Positions 30,278 through 39,066 of a DNA stretch of 64,000 bases are shown piece after piece. The DNA is from Leptospira licerasiae serovar Varillal str. VAR 010 (GTDB lineage: Bacteria > Spirochaetota > Leptospiria > Leptospirales > Leptospiraceae). Numbering within the stretch: position 1 is the stretch's first letter; every line of letters begins with the position of its first letter. Location of the stretch: assembly GCF_000244755.1 (NCBI RefSeq), contig NZ_AHOO02000005.1:1240001-1304000 (forward strand), read 5' to 3'. The position numbers and the translations under genes are program-made. Under the pieces are notes generated by a model, which was not told the DNA's origin, did not search any database, and worked only from the letters and a program-made list of their open reading frames with translations.

Positions 30278-32215
30278 TTATTCTTGATTTCGGATCTTGC
30301 GGTATAGAAATCTTGAGGGATGCAGAGAAGAGTACAAGCTATTTTCGATAGATAAAGGTTCGTTTAAAAGAATCTCCGCCAAAACTTCCCCTCCCAATAG
30401 GGAAGTTAAAACTCCCCTAGATCCCAGACCGCCGAACACAAACAGGTTTTTTTGCGGTTCTAAAAAAGGGAATTCTTTCTTTCGATTTTTAGGCAAACCC
30501 ATACCGGAGTATATTTTTCGAAAAGGTTCCGGAGAATGGATCGGACCGATGATCGGAAATCGATCCGGTGTTTGGGATCGGATCCCGACAAAGTCGGAGC
30601 GAACTTTAATTTGTTTCCAGTTTAAGTCAAGATAGGTCCGTTGAGAATAGTCCAATATTTCCTCTCTATCTTTGGTTCTTGCAGTCGGATCTAAATCGAA
30701 TTCATCAAAGGTGGACCCGTTAATCCTAACCCCATCCTTGGACGGAGTTAGATATTTGTCTCCTACTCGGATCGGATCTTTTTCAGATTCTATATTCGAA
30801 TCTTCTAATATTTCTAATTGTCCTCTAACGGATCTAAGAGAGAAGGGGGATTCTTCCCACAAATTATGGAGTAAACCTTCTATTCCGAAGGAATTGGCTA
30901 AGATCAAAACCTCCGTTTTGTCTAAGGTCTCTTTATTCTCGGAGAATAAAGTCCATTCTTCTTTTTCATAGGAGATCGATCCTATTTTTCCTTGTTTTAA
31001 AAGAATGTTCGGATGATCTAATAGCTTTTCGATGAGAATCGGAGTATCCGTCCAGAAACCGGAAGGATAAAAGATACCTTTTGCCCCTTTAGGATAATTT
31101 TCTCCCAGCTCCGGTTTTAACTCCGCCAATTCTTTTGATAAAGAATGTATCTTTGTCCCTTCTTCAAGTCTGGCCCAAGGAAGATCTTCTCCGGAAAGTT
31201 GTACTGTGCCGGAGATTTGGTAAGACTCATCAGATAGAAGATCGGAGTAACGACGGATGGAATTTCCGAGGCAACGTAGGGTCCATAAGCTGGTCGGAGT
31301 TTCTTCTTTTGTAATATGAGGATGAGAGATCGCCATAGGAACTGAAGATGCGCGTAACGCGTTATGATCGTCCCAGACTTCTACTTGGATTCCTCTCCAG
31401 GCCAATGCCCTTGCAACGCTTGCGCCTGCAAGTCCGGCTCCGAGTACGGAAATTTTTGCAGGGATTTTATCCGAGTCAGTTCTTCTTAAAAATGGGATCG
31501 GATTTAAGTCCTGTTCAAGTTCGGATCCGTAAACACCGACGAGCATTTCTCTTTTTCTTCCGTATCCCGGAATTTTAGAAAGAGAGAAGCCGGCACTCTC
31601 CAAACAATCTTTGACGGATCTTGCCACAGTGAATGTGGCAAAACTTGCGTTTTTATTCGAAAGTCTTTTGAGTTGGAGTGAAATATTTTCCCCCCAGAGT
31701 TCCGGATTTTTAGAAGGAGCAAATCCATCCAAAAAGAATGCATCGAATTTGCCGGAGGTTTCCGGAAGACATCGGATCGCATCTCCTATCCATAGATCCA
31801 AGATTATATTTTCTTTTTCGAATAGAAAGGTATTACATCCGGGGACGAGTAGTTTATATTTTTCTAAAAATAATTCCGATAGTTCGGAAAGTTCGGGAAA
31901 AGAGGAGATTGCTTTGCGAATATCATCGGGTTCTAATGGATATTTTTCAAAAGAAGTGAATCTTAAAACTTGAAAGCCCGACTTACTATTACGATTTCTC
32001 CAGAGCTGCCATGTTGCGAAAAAATTTAAACCGGTCCCAAATCCTAATTCTAAAATACAAAATGCGTGATGTGGAGATGTAGAAGACAATCTTTCTTCTA
32101 ATCTGTTTCCTTTTAAGAAAACATGTCTGGTTTCTTCTAGTCCGTTTTCCGGAGAAAAATATATATCGTCGAACTCTCTGGAAACGGGAGTGCCGTTTTC
32201 TTTCCAATCTATCAT
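30278..32215 (-). CDS. mnmC: Bifunctional tRNA mnm5s2U biosynthesis protein MnmC
   Basis: A 645-residue two-domain enzyme. The first 240 residues are a SAM methyltransferase (LELGFGTGLNF; DAFFLDGFAPSKNPELW). The rest is an FAD-dependent oxidoreductase (ISVLGAGLAGASVARALA) ending in GLGSRGVLTSLLGGEVLA. It makes the last steps of mnm5(s2)U34 in tRNA. Its ATG overlaps the stop of the upstream gene (ATGA). Confidence 0.93.
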   Translation of the reverse strand: MIDWKENGTPVSREFDDIYFSPENGLEETRHVFLKGNRLEERLSSTSPHHAFCILELGFGTGLNFFATWQLWRNRNSKSGFQVLRFTSFEKYPLEPDDIRKAISSFPELSELSELFLEKYKLLVPGCNTFLFEKENIILDLWIGDAIRCLPETSGKFDAFFLDGFAPSKNPELWGENISLQLKRLSNKNASFATFTVARSVKDCLESAGFSLSKIPGYGRKREMLVGVYGSELEQDLNPIPFLRRTDSDKIPAKISVLGAGLAGASVARALAWRGIQVEVWDDHNALRASSVPMAISHPHITKEETPTSLWTLRCLGNSIRRYSDLLSDESYQISGTVQLSGEDLPWARLEEGTKIHSLSKELAELKPELGENYPKGAKGIFYPSGFWTDTPILIEKLLDHPNILLKQGKIGSISYEKEEWTLFSENKETLDKTEVLILANSFGIEGLLHNLWEESPFSLRSVRGQLEILEDSNIESEKDPIRVGDKYLTPSKDGVRINGSTFDEFDLDPTARTKDREEILDYSQRTYLDLNWKQIKVRSDFVGIRSQTPDRFPIIGPIHSPEPFRKIYSGMGLPKNRKKEFPFLEPQKNLFVFGGLGSRGVLTSLLGGEVLAEILLNEPLSIENSLYSSLHPSRFLYRKIRNQE

Positions 32216-33201
32216 CCGGGATTTTCCGTATTGGTGTTGGCATCTTCTTTAGGAGGAAGCCCCGCAGAAGGTAGATTCTGTAGAGGAGGATACGCCGGTC
32301 CTTCTTCTTTCTTGTGAGGTTCTTTGGAGAGTTGGATCTCCTTTCTAACTCCCATTCTGTAAGTGGTCATATTCATATAAAGGGAAGGAGCAGGTAATCC
32401 GTTTGCTGTTGCGACTTGGTTCCGGATATTAAGGCCTTTGCCGTCTAGATCTCCGAAACTAGTAATCTCTAAAAAAACGTAGGCATTATATAGGATCGTA
32501 TTCGGAAGATATTGTCCTATATTATATTCGAATAATAAACGAAGTCCCTTCAATTCCTGCAGTTGGTTCTTGACGCTGGAGACCCTTTGTTCTCTTTCTA
32601 TAATGTCCATTCTGTAAACCGCAAGACCATATATCGGCCCGACACCGAAGTTCACATTCTTCCCTTCGTAATAACCTAAATAAAGCGTGAAATACATTTG
32701 GTAATCTTCGTAAGTGTATTCCATATTTCTTCCTAACTGCGGAGGAAGAGGGAAAAGCTGATTGGAAACGTATTCATCGAATGCAAGATAACGTCTTCCG
32801 TCGTCGGGATAATTGATTAGATTTCCTCTATATGTTCTGGGAGAAGTTAAGTTGAAGGACCAAGCAAGTCCGCTTAAGAAAGAAAAAAATCCCTTTAGAT
32901 CTCTTGTACCTGGGATCCTGCTCGGGACAGATCCGATAGAATAAAATGCACGAGTAGTAGTGGAGTCCCTGCTGACAACGCTTGCATCTGCATTCGAACC
33001 GGGAGCGCTAAACTTGCTGATAGGCAAACCTTTGACATTATCAGGATGAGTGAAAAAATCCAAGGCGGTGTATTCCGCACCTGCATTGATGATGATAGAG
33101 TCTAATACTCCACTCATACTCTTACAGGACGAGAAAATCAGGAATAGGCAGCAAGCTATACTTTTAGGAAAAAAAACCGGATTTAGTCTCTTAGAATCCA
33201 T
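32212..33201 (-). CDS. Putative lipoprotein, function unknown
   Basis: A 329-residue protein whose N-terminus has a hydrophobic stretch ending LIFSSC, a lipobox with Cys at about residue 26. The middle is rich in Tyr and Phe with alternating pattern (YTYEDYQMYFTLYLGYYEG), possibly beta-barrel or beta-sandwich. A proline-rich tail ends the protein. No family is recognised. It is translationally coupled to mnmC, an odd partner. Confidence 0.65.
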   Translation of the reverse strand: MDSKRLNPVFFPKSIACCLFLIFSSCKSMSGVLDSIIINAGAEYTALDFFTHPDNVKGLPISKFSAPGSNADASVVSRDSTTTRAFYSIGSVPSRIPGTRDLKGFFSFLSGLAWSFNLTSPRTYRGNLINYPDDGRRYLAFDEYVSNQLFPLPPQLGRNMEYTYEDYQMYFTLYLGYYEGKNVNFGVGPIYGLAVYRMDIIEREQRVSSVKNQLQELKGLRLLFEYNIGQYLPNTILYNAYVFLEITSFGDLDGKGLNIRNQVATANGLPAPSLYMNMTTYRMGVRKEIQLSKEPHKKEEGPAYPPLQNLPSAGLPPKEDANTNTENPG

Positions 33202-33301
33202 CGTTCAGAACCAAATTGAAACGGTCGGAAATCAAACCAAGTCCATTTCATGGGGCTTGACTGCTCAAACCGAAAACCGAGGATCGTATTAGTCGAAGTA
33301 T

Positions 33302-34351
33302 ATGTCTTTCGAAAAAAAACAGCCGATCCTATACCCCGTATCCGTAGCCCCAATGATGGACTGGACGGACAGGCATTTTCGTTTTTTCTTAAGGCTGATC
33401 ACTAAACGTTCTCTATTTTACACCGAAATGGTGACAACCGGCGCTATTCTGAGAGGAGATAAACATAGATTCTTACGTTTTTCTAGAGAAGAATCTCCAC
33501 TCTCCTTGCAGCTAGGCGGGGACAATGCTTCTCAACTTGCGGAATGTGCAAAGATCGGAGAAGAATACGGATACTCGGAGATCAATCTGAATGTAGGCTG
33601 CCCGAGCGACAAAGTACAAGAAGGAAATTTCGGTGCTTGTCTGATGAAGGATCCGAACAAGGTCGCTGATTGTATCTCTGAAATGGATTCTAAAACTTCT
33701 ATCCCGGTCACAGTCAAATGCCGTATTGGTGTCCGAGGAAAAGAAACATTAGAAGATCTGCATGAGTTTGTGAGATCGGTAAGTACTGCCGGCGCCAGAA
33801 GGATCACGATACATGCAAGAATTGCAATACTAGAAGGTCTTAGTCCGGCTCAGAATAGGACAGTTCCTCCATTACGTTATGAAGATGTATATTCTATTAA
33901 AAAGAGTTTTCCGGGACTAACGATAGAATTGAACGGAGGAGTTAAATCCGTATCGGACATACGTTCTCACTTGGATAAAGTCGACGGAGTTATGATCGGA
34001 AGAGCGGCGTATGAAAATCCTTTCTTATTCTCGGATGTGGATTCGGAATTTTTCGGCGGGGAACCTTTAAATCTGAGCCGTAGAGAGATCTTCGAGTCTA
34101 TGCAGGAATATGTTTCCGCTCAAACGGCGGAGGGCGAGAAGCCGAGCCGAATTTTAAGACATTTACTGGGAGCATTTCATGAGATCAGAGGAGCTCGCTC
34201 CTATCGTAGGATCCTCACGGAAAAAATGCATTCTAATCCTGGGCCTAGATTACTTTTAGAGGCCTTGGAGTCCATTCCGGACGAATACCTAGATCGAACA
34301 TTAGGAAATTCAAAAATTGAGACCAAAGAGGTTGCGCATCCGGTGGTTTAA
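33302..34351 (+). CDS. dusA: tRNA-dihydrouridine synthase A
   Basis: A 349-residue FMN enzyme. It begins [20 protein letters not shown], typical of DusA, and has the catalytic cysteine in [19 protein letters not shown], the [15 protein letters not shown] block, and [11 protein letters not shown]. It reduces U20/U20a in the tRNA D loop. It is divergent from the lipoprotein gene. Confidence 0.95.
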   Translation: MSFEKKQPILYPVSVAPMMDWTDRHFRFFLRLITKRSLFYTEMVTTGAILRGDKHRFLRFSREESPLSLQLGGDNASQLAECAKIGEEYGYSEINLNVGCPSDKVQEGNFGACLMKDPNKVADCISEMDSKTSIPVTVKCRIGVRGKETLEDLHEFVRSVSTAGARRITIHARIAILEGLSPAQNRTVPPLRYEDVYSIKKSFPGLTIELNGGVKSVSDIRSHLDKVDGVMIGRAAYENPFLFSDVDSEFFGGEPLNLSRREIFESMQEYVSAQTAEGEKPSRILRHLLGAFHEIRGARSYRRILTEKMHSNPGPRLLLEALESIPDEYLDRTLGNSKIETKEVAHPVV

Positions 34352-34398
34352 TCGGATGATACTCGTCTAAATACTGCAGAATATTTGCGGAGAAACTT

Positions 34399-35340
34399 TT
34401 GGACAAGATTCGGACCATAGATTGCGGATATGTAGAAGCAGGACTTGCTTGTGCTTATCTGATCGTGGATGGTGACAGAGCCGTATTCGTAGAAAATAAT
34501 ACGAATTATGCAATACCACTTCTATTAGAAGCGCTAAAGGAAGAAGGACTTACTCCCGAGTCCGTGGATTATATTATTATTACACATGTTCACCTAGATC
34601 ATGCAGGCGGAACAGGCAAACTTATCTCTTATTGTCCAAATGCGACCGTTCTTGCTCATCCCAAAGCCGCTCCTCATATAATAGATCCAACACGTCTCAT
34701 CAAAAGTTCCATCCAAGTATATGGAGAAGAGAATTACTTTAAGTTGTATGGCGAAATTCTTCCTGTGCCGAGTGACCGTGTTCGGACTATGAGCGACGGA
34801 GAAGAATTAACCTGGCAGAAAAGAACATTCAAATTCCTGCATACAAAAGGACATGCGAACCATCATTTCTGTATTTACGATTCTTTAACGAATGGGATCT
34901 TTACGGGAGATACTTTCGGGATCGGTTACACATTGTTTAGAAAAGGAAAAGATTCGCTGCTCTTTCCTTCTACTACACCGACCGATTTCGACCCGGAAGA
35001 AGCGATACTCTCCGTTGATAAAATAATCGCGACGGGCGCTGACAAGGCATACCTTACACATTTCGGAGTTTGGGAGGATATTCGTTCCGGAGCCTCTCAA
35101 ATGAAAGAAGGTATTAACGTTATGAAAAACGTAATGATTTCAGCTGAAAAGACGGGTTTGGAAGGAGTCTCCTTGGTTGCCTTTTGTGAGAGTAGAGTCC
35201 GTTCTTACTTAGAAGATCAGATCCGTATTCGACATCTTCCCTATGGAGAAAAAGAGGAAAGATTTATCGGTTTCGACTCCCAGATCAACGCGCAAGGGAT
35301 CGCATTTAAAATTGAAAGATCTAGAAAGAGTCGGAAATAA
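34399..35340 (+). CDS. Metallo-beta-lactamase fold hydrolase
   Basis: A 313-residue MBL-fold protein. The metal motif THVHLDHAGGTG (HxHxDH) is at about residues 63-74, with later ligands in TKGHANHHF and FTGDTFG. The start is a TTG at 34399 with GGAG six bases before it; no ATG fits. The substrate is unknown; glyoxalase II-like or other thioester hydrolysis is possible. It follows dusA by 47 bases. Confidence 0.85.
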   Translation: MDKIRTIDCGYVEAGLACAYLIVDGDRAVFVENNTNYAIPLLLEALKEEGLTPESVDYIIITHVHLDHAGGTGKLISYCPNATVLAHPKAAPHIIDPTRLIKSSIQVYGEENYFKLYGEILPVPSDRVRTMSDGEELTWQKRTFKFLHTKGHANHHFCIYDSLTNGIFTGDTFGIGYTLFRKGKDSLLFPSTTPTDFDPEEAILSVDKIIATGADKAYLTHFGVWEDIRSGASQMKEGINVMKNVMISAEKTGLEGVSLVAFCESRVRSYLEDQIRIRHLPYGEKEERFIGFDSQINAQGIAFKIERSRKSRK

Positions 35341-35387
35341 TTTTCCATCCCTTAAGTATATGTTTTTGATTCTTCAAAATTGCAGAG

Positions 35388-37310
35388 ATGAAAGTTTATA
35401 ATAGTCTAGTGCTGCTTAGGCGAAGTTTTTCATTTGATCTCCTTGTTTCGAATTTTTTGAATATACCTGTGGGCATAACTTCGGATGGATCCTCTAAGAT
35501 ACGAAATCTGGTATCCCTCTTCTGTGCCTTCTTCCTTCTAATCTCCTGCTCTACCAAAACTTCAGAAAAAGTTCCGCTTGTTTATAAAGGAAGTATAGAC
35601 ATGAGTACAGTCAGTCATTGGGGAGAAATTTATCCTCTAAAAGGAGACTGGGAATTCAATTGGGGAAATTTATATTCGCCTAATTCAGGTTATATGGAAA
35701 GCGGGCAATATTTTCCTGTTCCGGGGATTTGGAGGGATTATTCTCCTACTTTTTCCTTGCAGGGACACGGTTCGTATAGATTAAAGATCCATAAGACTCC
35801 TGAACAAAAAAATCTAGCCATCTATGTTCCCAGAATTCCGGGGGTATATTCCGTATATTTCGGGAAAAGATTGATCTTTGCCAATGGGATCAACGGGACA
35901 AATCGGATAGATACTGAGTTCTTGGCACATCCGAATGCTCAGATTTATCTCCTGGATTCTTTGGATACTGAGTTGATCGTAAATGTTTCAAATTATAGGG
36001 GGAATTTCCTAAAAGGTGGCATACGTAATCCATTCTTGATCGGAGATATGGACGCTTTAAAATCTAAAGTGGTCCATGAAATGATCTGGGAAACACTTTT
36101 GGTCGCGATCATTTTTTCGGTAGGTTTGTATCATCTAATCTTCTTCGCATCTTATCGAAAGGATTTAGTACCGTTATTCTTCTCGTTATTTTGTTTTTTG
36201 GTAGCCTTCTACTCTTTTGTAACTTCCGGTCTTCAGTATATTCTGACTCCTGAACTTACTTTGGATTTGCGGATCAGAATGGAATATTTCTGCGAAGCAT
36301 GTCTGGTCCCTTCCGTGTATATGATCCTGAGGACAATGTATCCGAAACAATTCGGGGCAAAATGGATGGCGATCTTAATGAGCACCATGTTCATTTTTGT
36401 ACTCTCCGTTTTCATATTAGGAGAAGAAGAACTGATCTATTTGTATTCCTTCTTCATGCATGTTCCTCCATTTTACACTCTGGTGTTGTTGGCTGCATTG
36501 GGTTACGCTTGGTGGCAGAAAGAAGATAGGGCCAGGACCGTATTTCTTTCCGGGATGATACTTGCGGTTTCGATGGCAAATGACGTTATCTGGGGATTGT
36601 ACGAGGTTTACTTCCTTATACCCTATAGTTTCCCTGCGGCGCTAGTAGGATTTATAGCATTCAATTCTTATATCATATCGTTAAGATTTACTAAAGACTT
36701 GGAGAAAGCGGAAACATTTGCGGAATTGCAGTCCAAGTATAACGAACAGCTCAGATTGAATGCCGAGGAAAAAGCGAAGTTTGCTAGCTTAGTGGACCAA
36801 TCCATGGACAAAGGATTTCATTCTCTGATCGATCAATTGGAATCCAAAGAAAGTTCCGACAAGTCTCTTTCTAAACTCAAAAACGAGCTCAACCAGACTC
36901 TCTCAGGTGTCAGGGATATTTTGGACCTGATGCATCATCAGGGAGGGAAAGAGGAATTAGTAGAGGACGAAATGAGAAAGTTCGTCCTAAAAAACCCGTT
37001 ATTCTCTCATTCGGAGATCCAAACTGTTTCTCAATCTTTGAGAATAGACGAATGCCTCCAAGTCCAAAGGATTTTCTCCGATACGGTAAAGATAGGGGCG
37101 AGAAGGTCCGGTGAATCCAAAATTTTCTGGGGAAAAGAAGGAGACTCCATATTGCTTAGGGTAGAAGCAACTGGAGTAGTAGAAAGCAAAGATGAGCCTT
37201 CTTCTCTTCTCGAAGCGGACCTAAAAGTGAGAGCTGAAAAGTTGGGAGCAAGATTTTTCCTATTAAGTGAGCCTGGAAAATTCGAATTCGAACTTAGATT
37301 ACATTCTTAA
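35388..37310 (+). CDS. 7TMR-DISM receptor with degenerate histidine kinase-like end
   Basis: A 640-residue membrane protein. A lipobox-like LLISC lies near residue 57, after an unusually long N-terminus, so the true start may be downstream (a GTG at 35469 is one option). A 7TMR-DISM extracellular domain (about 65-215; WEFNWGNLY, GHGSYRLKI) and seven membrane helices (231-441) follow. The C-terminus has a coiled coil and an ATPase-like fold ending KLGARFFLLSEPGKFEFELRL. No phospho-acceptor histidine, N-box or glycine motif is intact, so it should not autophosphorylate. The next gene is ccp. Confidence 0.75.
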   Translation: MKVYNSLVLLRRSFSFDLLVSNFLNIPVGITSDGSSKIRNLVSLFCAFFLLISCSTKTSEKVPLVYKGSIDMSTVSHWGEIYPLKGDWEFNWGNLYSPNSGYMESGQYFPVPGIWRDYSPTFSLQGHGSYRLKIHKTPEQKNLAIYVPRIPGVYSVYFGKRLIFANGINGTNRIDTEFLAHPNAQIYLLDSLDTELIVNVSNYRGNFLKGGIRNPFLIGDMDALKSKVVHEMIWETLLVAIIFSVGLYHLIFFASYRKDLVPLFFSLFCFLVAFYSFVTSGLQYILTPELTLDLRIRMEYFCEACLVPSVYMILRTMYPKQFGAKWMAILMSTMFIFVLSVFILGEEELIYLYSFFMHVPPFYTLVLLAALGYAWWQKEDRARTVFLSGMILAVSMANDVIWGLYEVYFLIPYSFPAALVGFIAFNSYIISLRFTKDLEKAETFAELQSKYNEQLRLNAEEKAKFASLVDQSMDKGFHSLIDQLESKESSDKSLSKLKNELNQTLSGVRDILDLMHHQGGKEELVEDEMRKFVLKNPLFSHSEIQTVSQSLRIDECLQVQRIFSDTVKIGARRSGESKIFWGKEGDSILLRVEATGVVESKDEPSSLLEADLKVRAEKLGARFFLLSEPGKFEFELRLHS

Positions 37311-37385
37311 ACGAATTTTTCGGAAGATAGATCGGATTCTTTGGAAAAAGAGTTGTCTCTAATTCTACTTCGGGGATTCTACATA

Positions 37386-37406
37386 AGATTAGAATGATTC
37401 TAATCT
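37386..37406. promoter_or_regulatory. PerR/Fur-type box upstream of the peroxidase gene
   Basis: The core TTAGAATGATTCTAA is a perfect 7-1-7 inverted repeat, and the symmetry extends three more bases on each side. It closely follows the PerR box plan (TTATAATnATTATAA). It ends 12 bases before the preferred ATG, overlapping the region where the ribosome binding site begins. It would let a peroxide-sensing repressor control the gene. Confidence 0.75.
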
Positions 37407-37418
37407 GTGGTGATGAAA

Positions 37419-38402
37419 ATGAAGAATACACAATTACTGTGCTTGGGCCTAATTCTAGCCCTGGTCTCGGCATGCGGTCCATCCGAGAAAACAAAACAGC
37501 TTATGCAAGACGCGAAGACATCCTTCGGGATCCTTCCGGAAAAAATGCCAGGTTCCGAAAAGGATACTCCAGCTAGGATTGCTTTAGGCGAAAAACTCTA
37601 TTTCGAAAAACGTCTTTCTATCAATGATTCACAATCCTGCAGTTCCTGTCATGGAACCTTAGGAAAATCAGCCGGAGTGGACAATCTGCCTACATCTCCG
37701 GGCGCCCTCGGAAAAAATGGGGACCGAAATTCTCCTACATCTTTGAACGCAGGATTCCATTTCGTTCAATTCTGGGACGGAAGAGCAGCCGACCTAAAGG
37801 CTCAGGCAAAAGGTCCGATCTTAAATCCAGTAGAAATGGCTATGCCTTCCGAAGCAGCAGTGGAGAAAAAACTCTCTGAAATCCCGGAATACGTGGACTT
37901 GTTTGCAAAGGCATTCCCAGATCAGGATAAAAAAATCACCTATGACAATTTGGCAGAGGCGATTGCCGCATTTGAAAGAACTCTGATTACTAGAGACCGT
38001 TTTGACGAGTTCCAGGCCGGAAATCATAGAGCCTTGACTTCTGATGAGCAGAAGGGACTGGAAACTTTCCTGAGTGCCGGATGTATCCAATGCCATAATG
38101 GACCACTTTTAGGTGGAAACAGCTTCCGTAAGCTAGGACAGGTGAACCCTTACGAGAATACTACCGATGTCGGAAGATCTGCAGTCAGCAAGAATGAGGC
38201 AGAAAAGTATTTCTTCAAAGTTCCTTCTCTTAGAAATATTGCTCTAACTGCGCCTTATTTCCATGATGGAAAGGTCGCCACCCTGCCGGAAGCGGTGAAA
38301 AAAATGGCATATTTGCAGCTTGGAAAAGAGCTTTCCTCAGAAGAGGTGGATTCTATAGTATCTTTCCTGAAGGCATTATCCGATAAAAATCGGTCTAATT
38401 AA
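37419..38402 (+). CDS. ccp: Di-haem cytochrome c peroxidase, lipoprotein
   Basis: A 327-residue protein of the CcpA/MauG family. The preferred ATG at 37419 has GGTGAT just upstream and gives a clean lipoprotein signal ending LVSAC. Two haem sites are present: CSSCHG and CIQCHNG. The family motif FWDGRA and the C-terminal YFHDGKVATLPEAV are kept. It reduces hydrogen peroxide in the periplasm with electrons from cytochromes. A PerR-like palindrome just upstream suggests peroxide induction, and a terminator follows it. Confidence 0.9.
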   Translation: MKNTQLLCLGLILALVSACGPSEKTKQLMQDAKTSFGILPEKMPGSEKDTPARIALGEKLYFEKRLSINDSQSCSSCHGTLGKSAGVDNLPTSPGALGKNGDRNSPTSLNAGFHFVQFWDGRAADLKAQAKGPILNPVEMAMPSEAAVEKKLSEIPEYVDLFAKAFPDQDKKITYDNLAEAIAAFERTLITRDRFDEFQAGNHRALTSDEQKGLETFLSAGCIQCHNGPLLGGNSFRKLGQVNPYENTTDVGRSAVSKNEAEKYFFKVPSLRNIALTAPYFHDGKVATLPEAVKKMAYLQLGKELSSEEVDSIVSFLKALSDKNRSN

Positions 38403-38447
38403 TTAGATCTTAGATCAAACGAACTTACAGAATTGAAACCTATTCAG

Positions 38448-38477
38448 ACCGGCTCCGCAAGGAGACGGTTTTTTTTT
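38448..38477 (+). terminator. Intrinsic terminator after the peroxidase gene
   Basis: ACCGGCTCC and GGAGACGGT form a stem with one mismatch, loop GCAA, followed by nine T residues. It lies 46 bases after the stop. Confidence 0.85.
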
Positions 38478-38495
38478 GCCTTCGGACTTTAGAGC

Positions 38496-38707
38496 CGCGG
38501 AGTTATGAGAGTCGTCACAGAGATTTAATGGCACGCAGAGGCGCAGAGCCGCGGAGGGTTTTTTAAGTTTATTTGGCATATAGTTTAAATACAATGTTGG
38601 AGCTCCTACATGGGTTTTTATCTTCTTATAAATCTCCCCTGAATCCACTCTCTGCGACTTTGCGTCTCTGCGTGAGATTTCTCCCTGCTGCCTCTCATAA
38701 CTCCGCG
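38496..38707. repeat. 212-bp imperfect inverted repeat element
   Basis: The outer 16 bases (CGCGGAGTTATGAGAG at 38496) recur exactly inverted at 38692-38707. Inside, CACGCAGAGGCGCAGAGCCGC is mirrored by a close match at 38650-38674. The centre holds ATGTTGGAGCTCCTACAT (38594-38611). So the element is two inverted copies of a roughly 70-bp unit around a palindrome. Any open frames in it are spurious. Confidence 0.7.
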
Positions 38708-38765
38708 TCTCCCCACTTGACAAAAGAAAATTCAACTATAAGATCGATCGCCTTGTGGATGTTAT

Positions 38766-38975
38766 ATGAGAAGTTTCTGTGTTTGCGCTCTGCTTCTTTT
38801 ACAATGCTCTTATTTGGACAATGATCAAAAAATGAAGCGGGAATCGAGAGAGGATGATCTCACTCGGGACGCTTACTTGGCGGTCTGTGCTAAGTTAAAC
38901 GATCCGAGTGATCCGCAAAAGACGAGTGCAATCGTTTGCGCGCTTGTAGTATGCGATCAGTTCGATTGCAACTGA
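38766..38975 (+). CDS. Small cysteine-rich putative lipoprotein
   Basis: A 69-residue protein. The short hydrophobic start MRSFCVCALLLLQCS could be a lipoprotein signal (LLLQC). The mature part is charged and then has cysteines in AVCAKL, IVCALVVCDQFDC. No family is recognised, and the ribosome binding site is weak, so it may not be expressed. It lies just after the inverted-repeat element. Confidence 0.4.
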   Translation: MRSFCVCALLLLQCSYLDNDQKMKRESREDDLTRDAYLAVCAKLNDPSDPQKTSAIVCALVVCDQFDCN

Positions 38976-39066
38976 GGTGTTTAAGGGCAGAAGTTTATAG
39001 TTTGTCCCAAGACTTAGGTTACAGATTCATGCAGAACTTCGGGCTTCAAGAGCCTGTCCCAGGCTA

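Noticed and set aside
38415..38735. 106-codon minus-strand frame after the peroxidase gene
   Set aside because: It runs through the terminator and inverted-repeat element. The translation (SRRDAKSQR, LRLCV) is a product of repeat sequence, not a protein.
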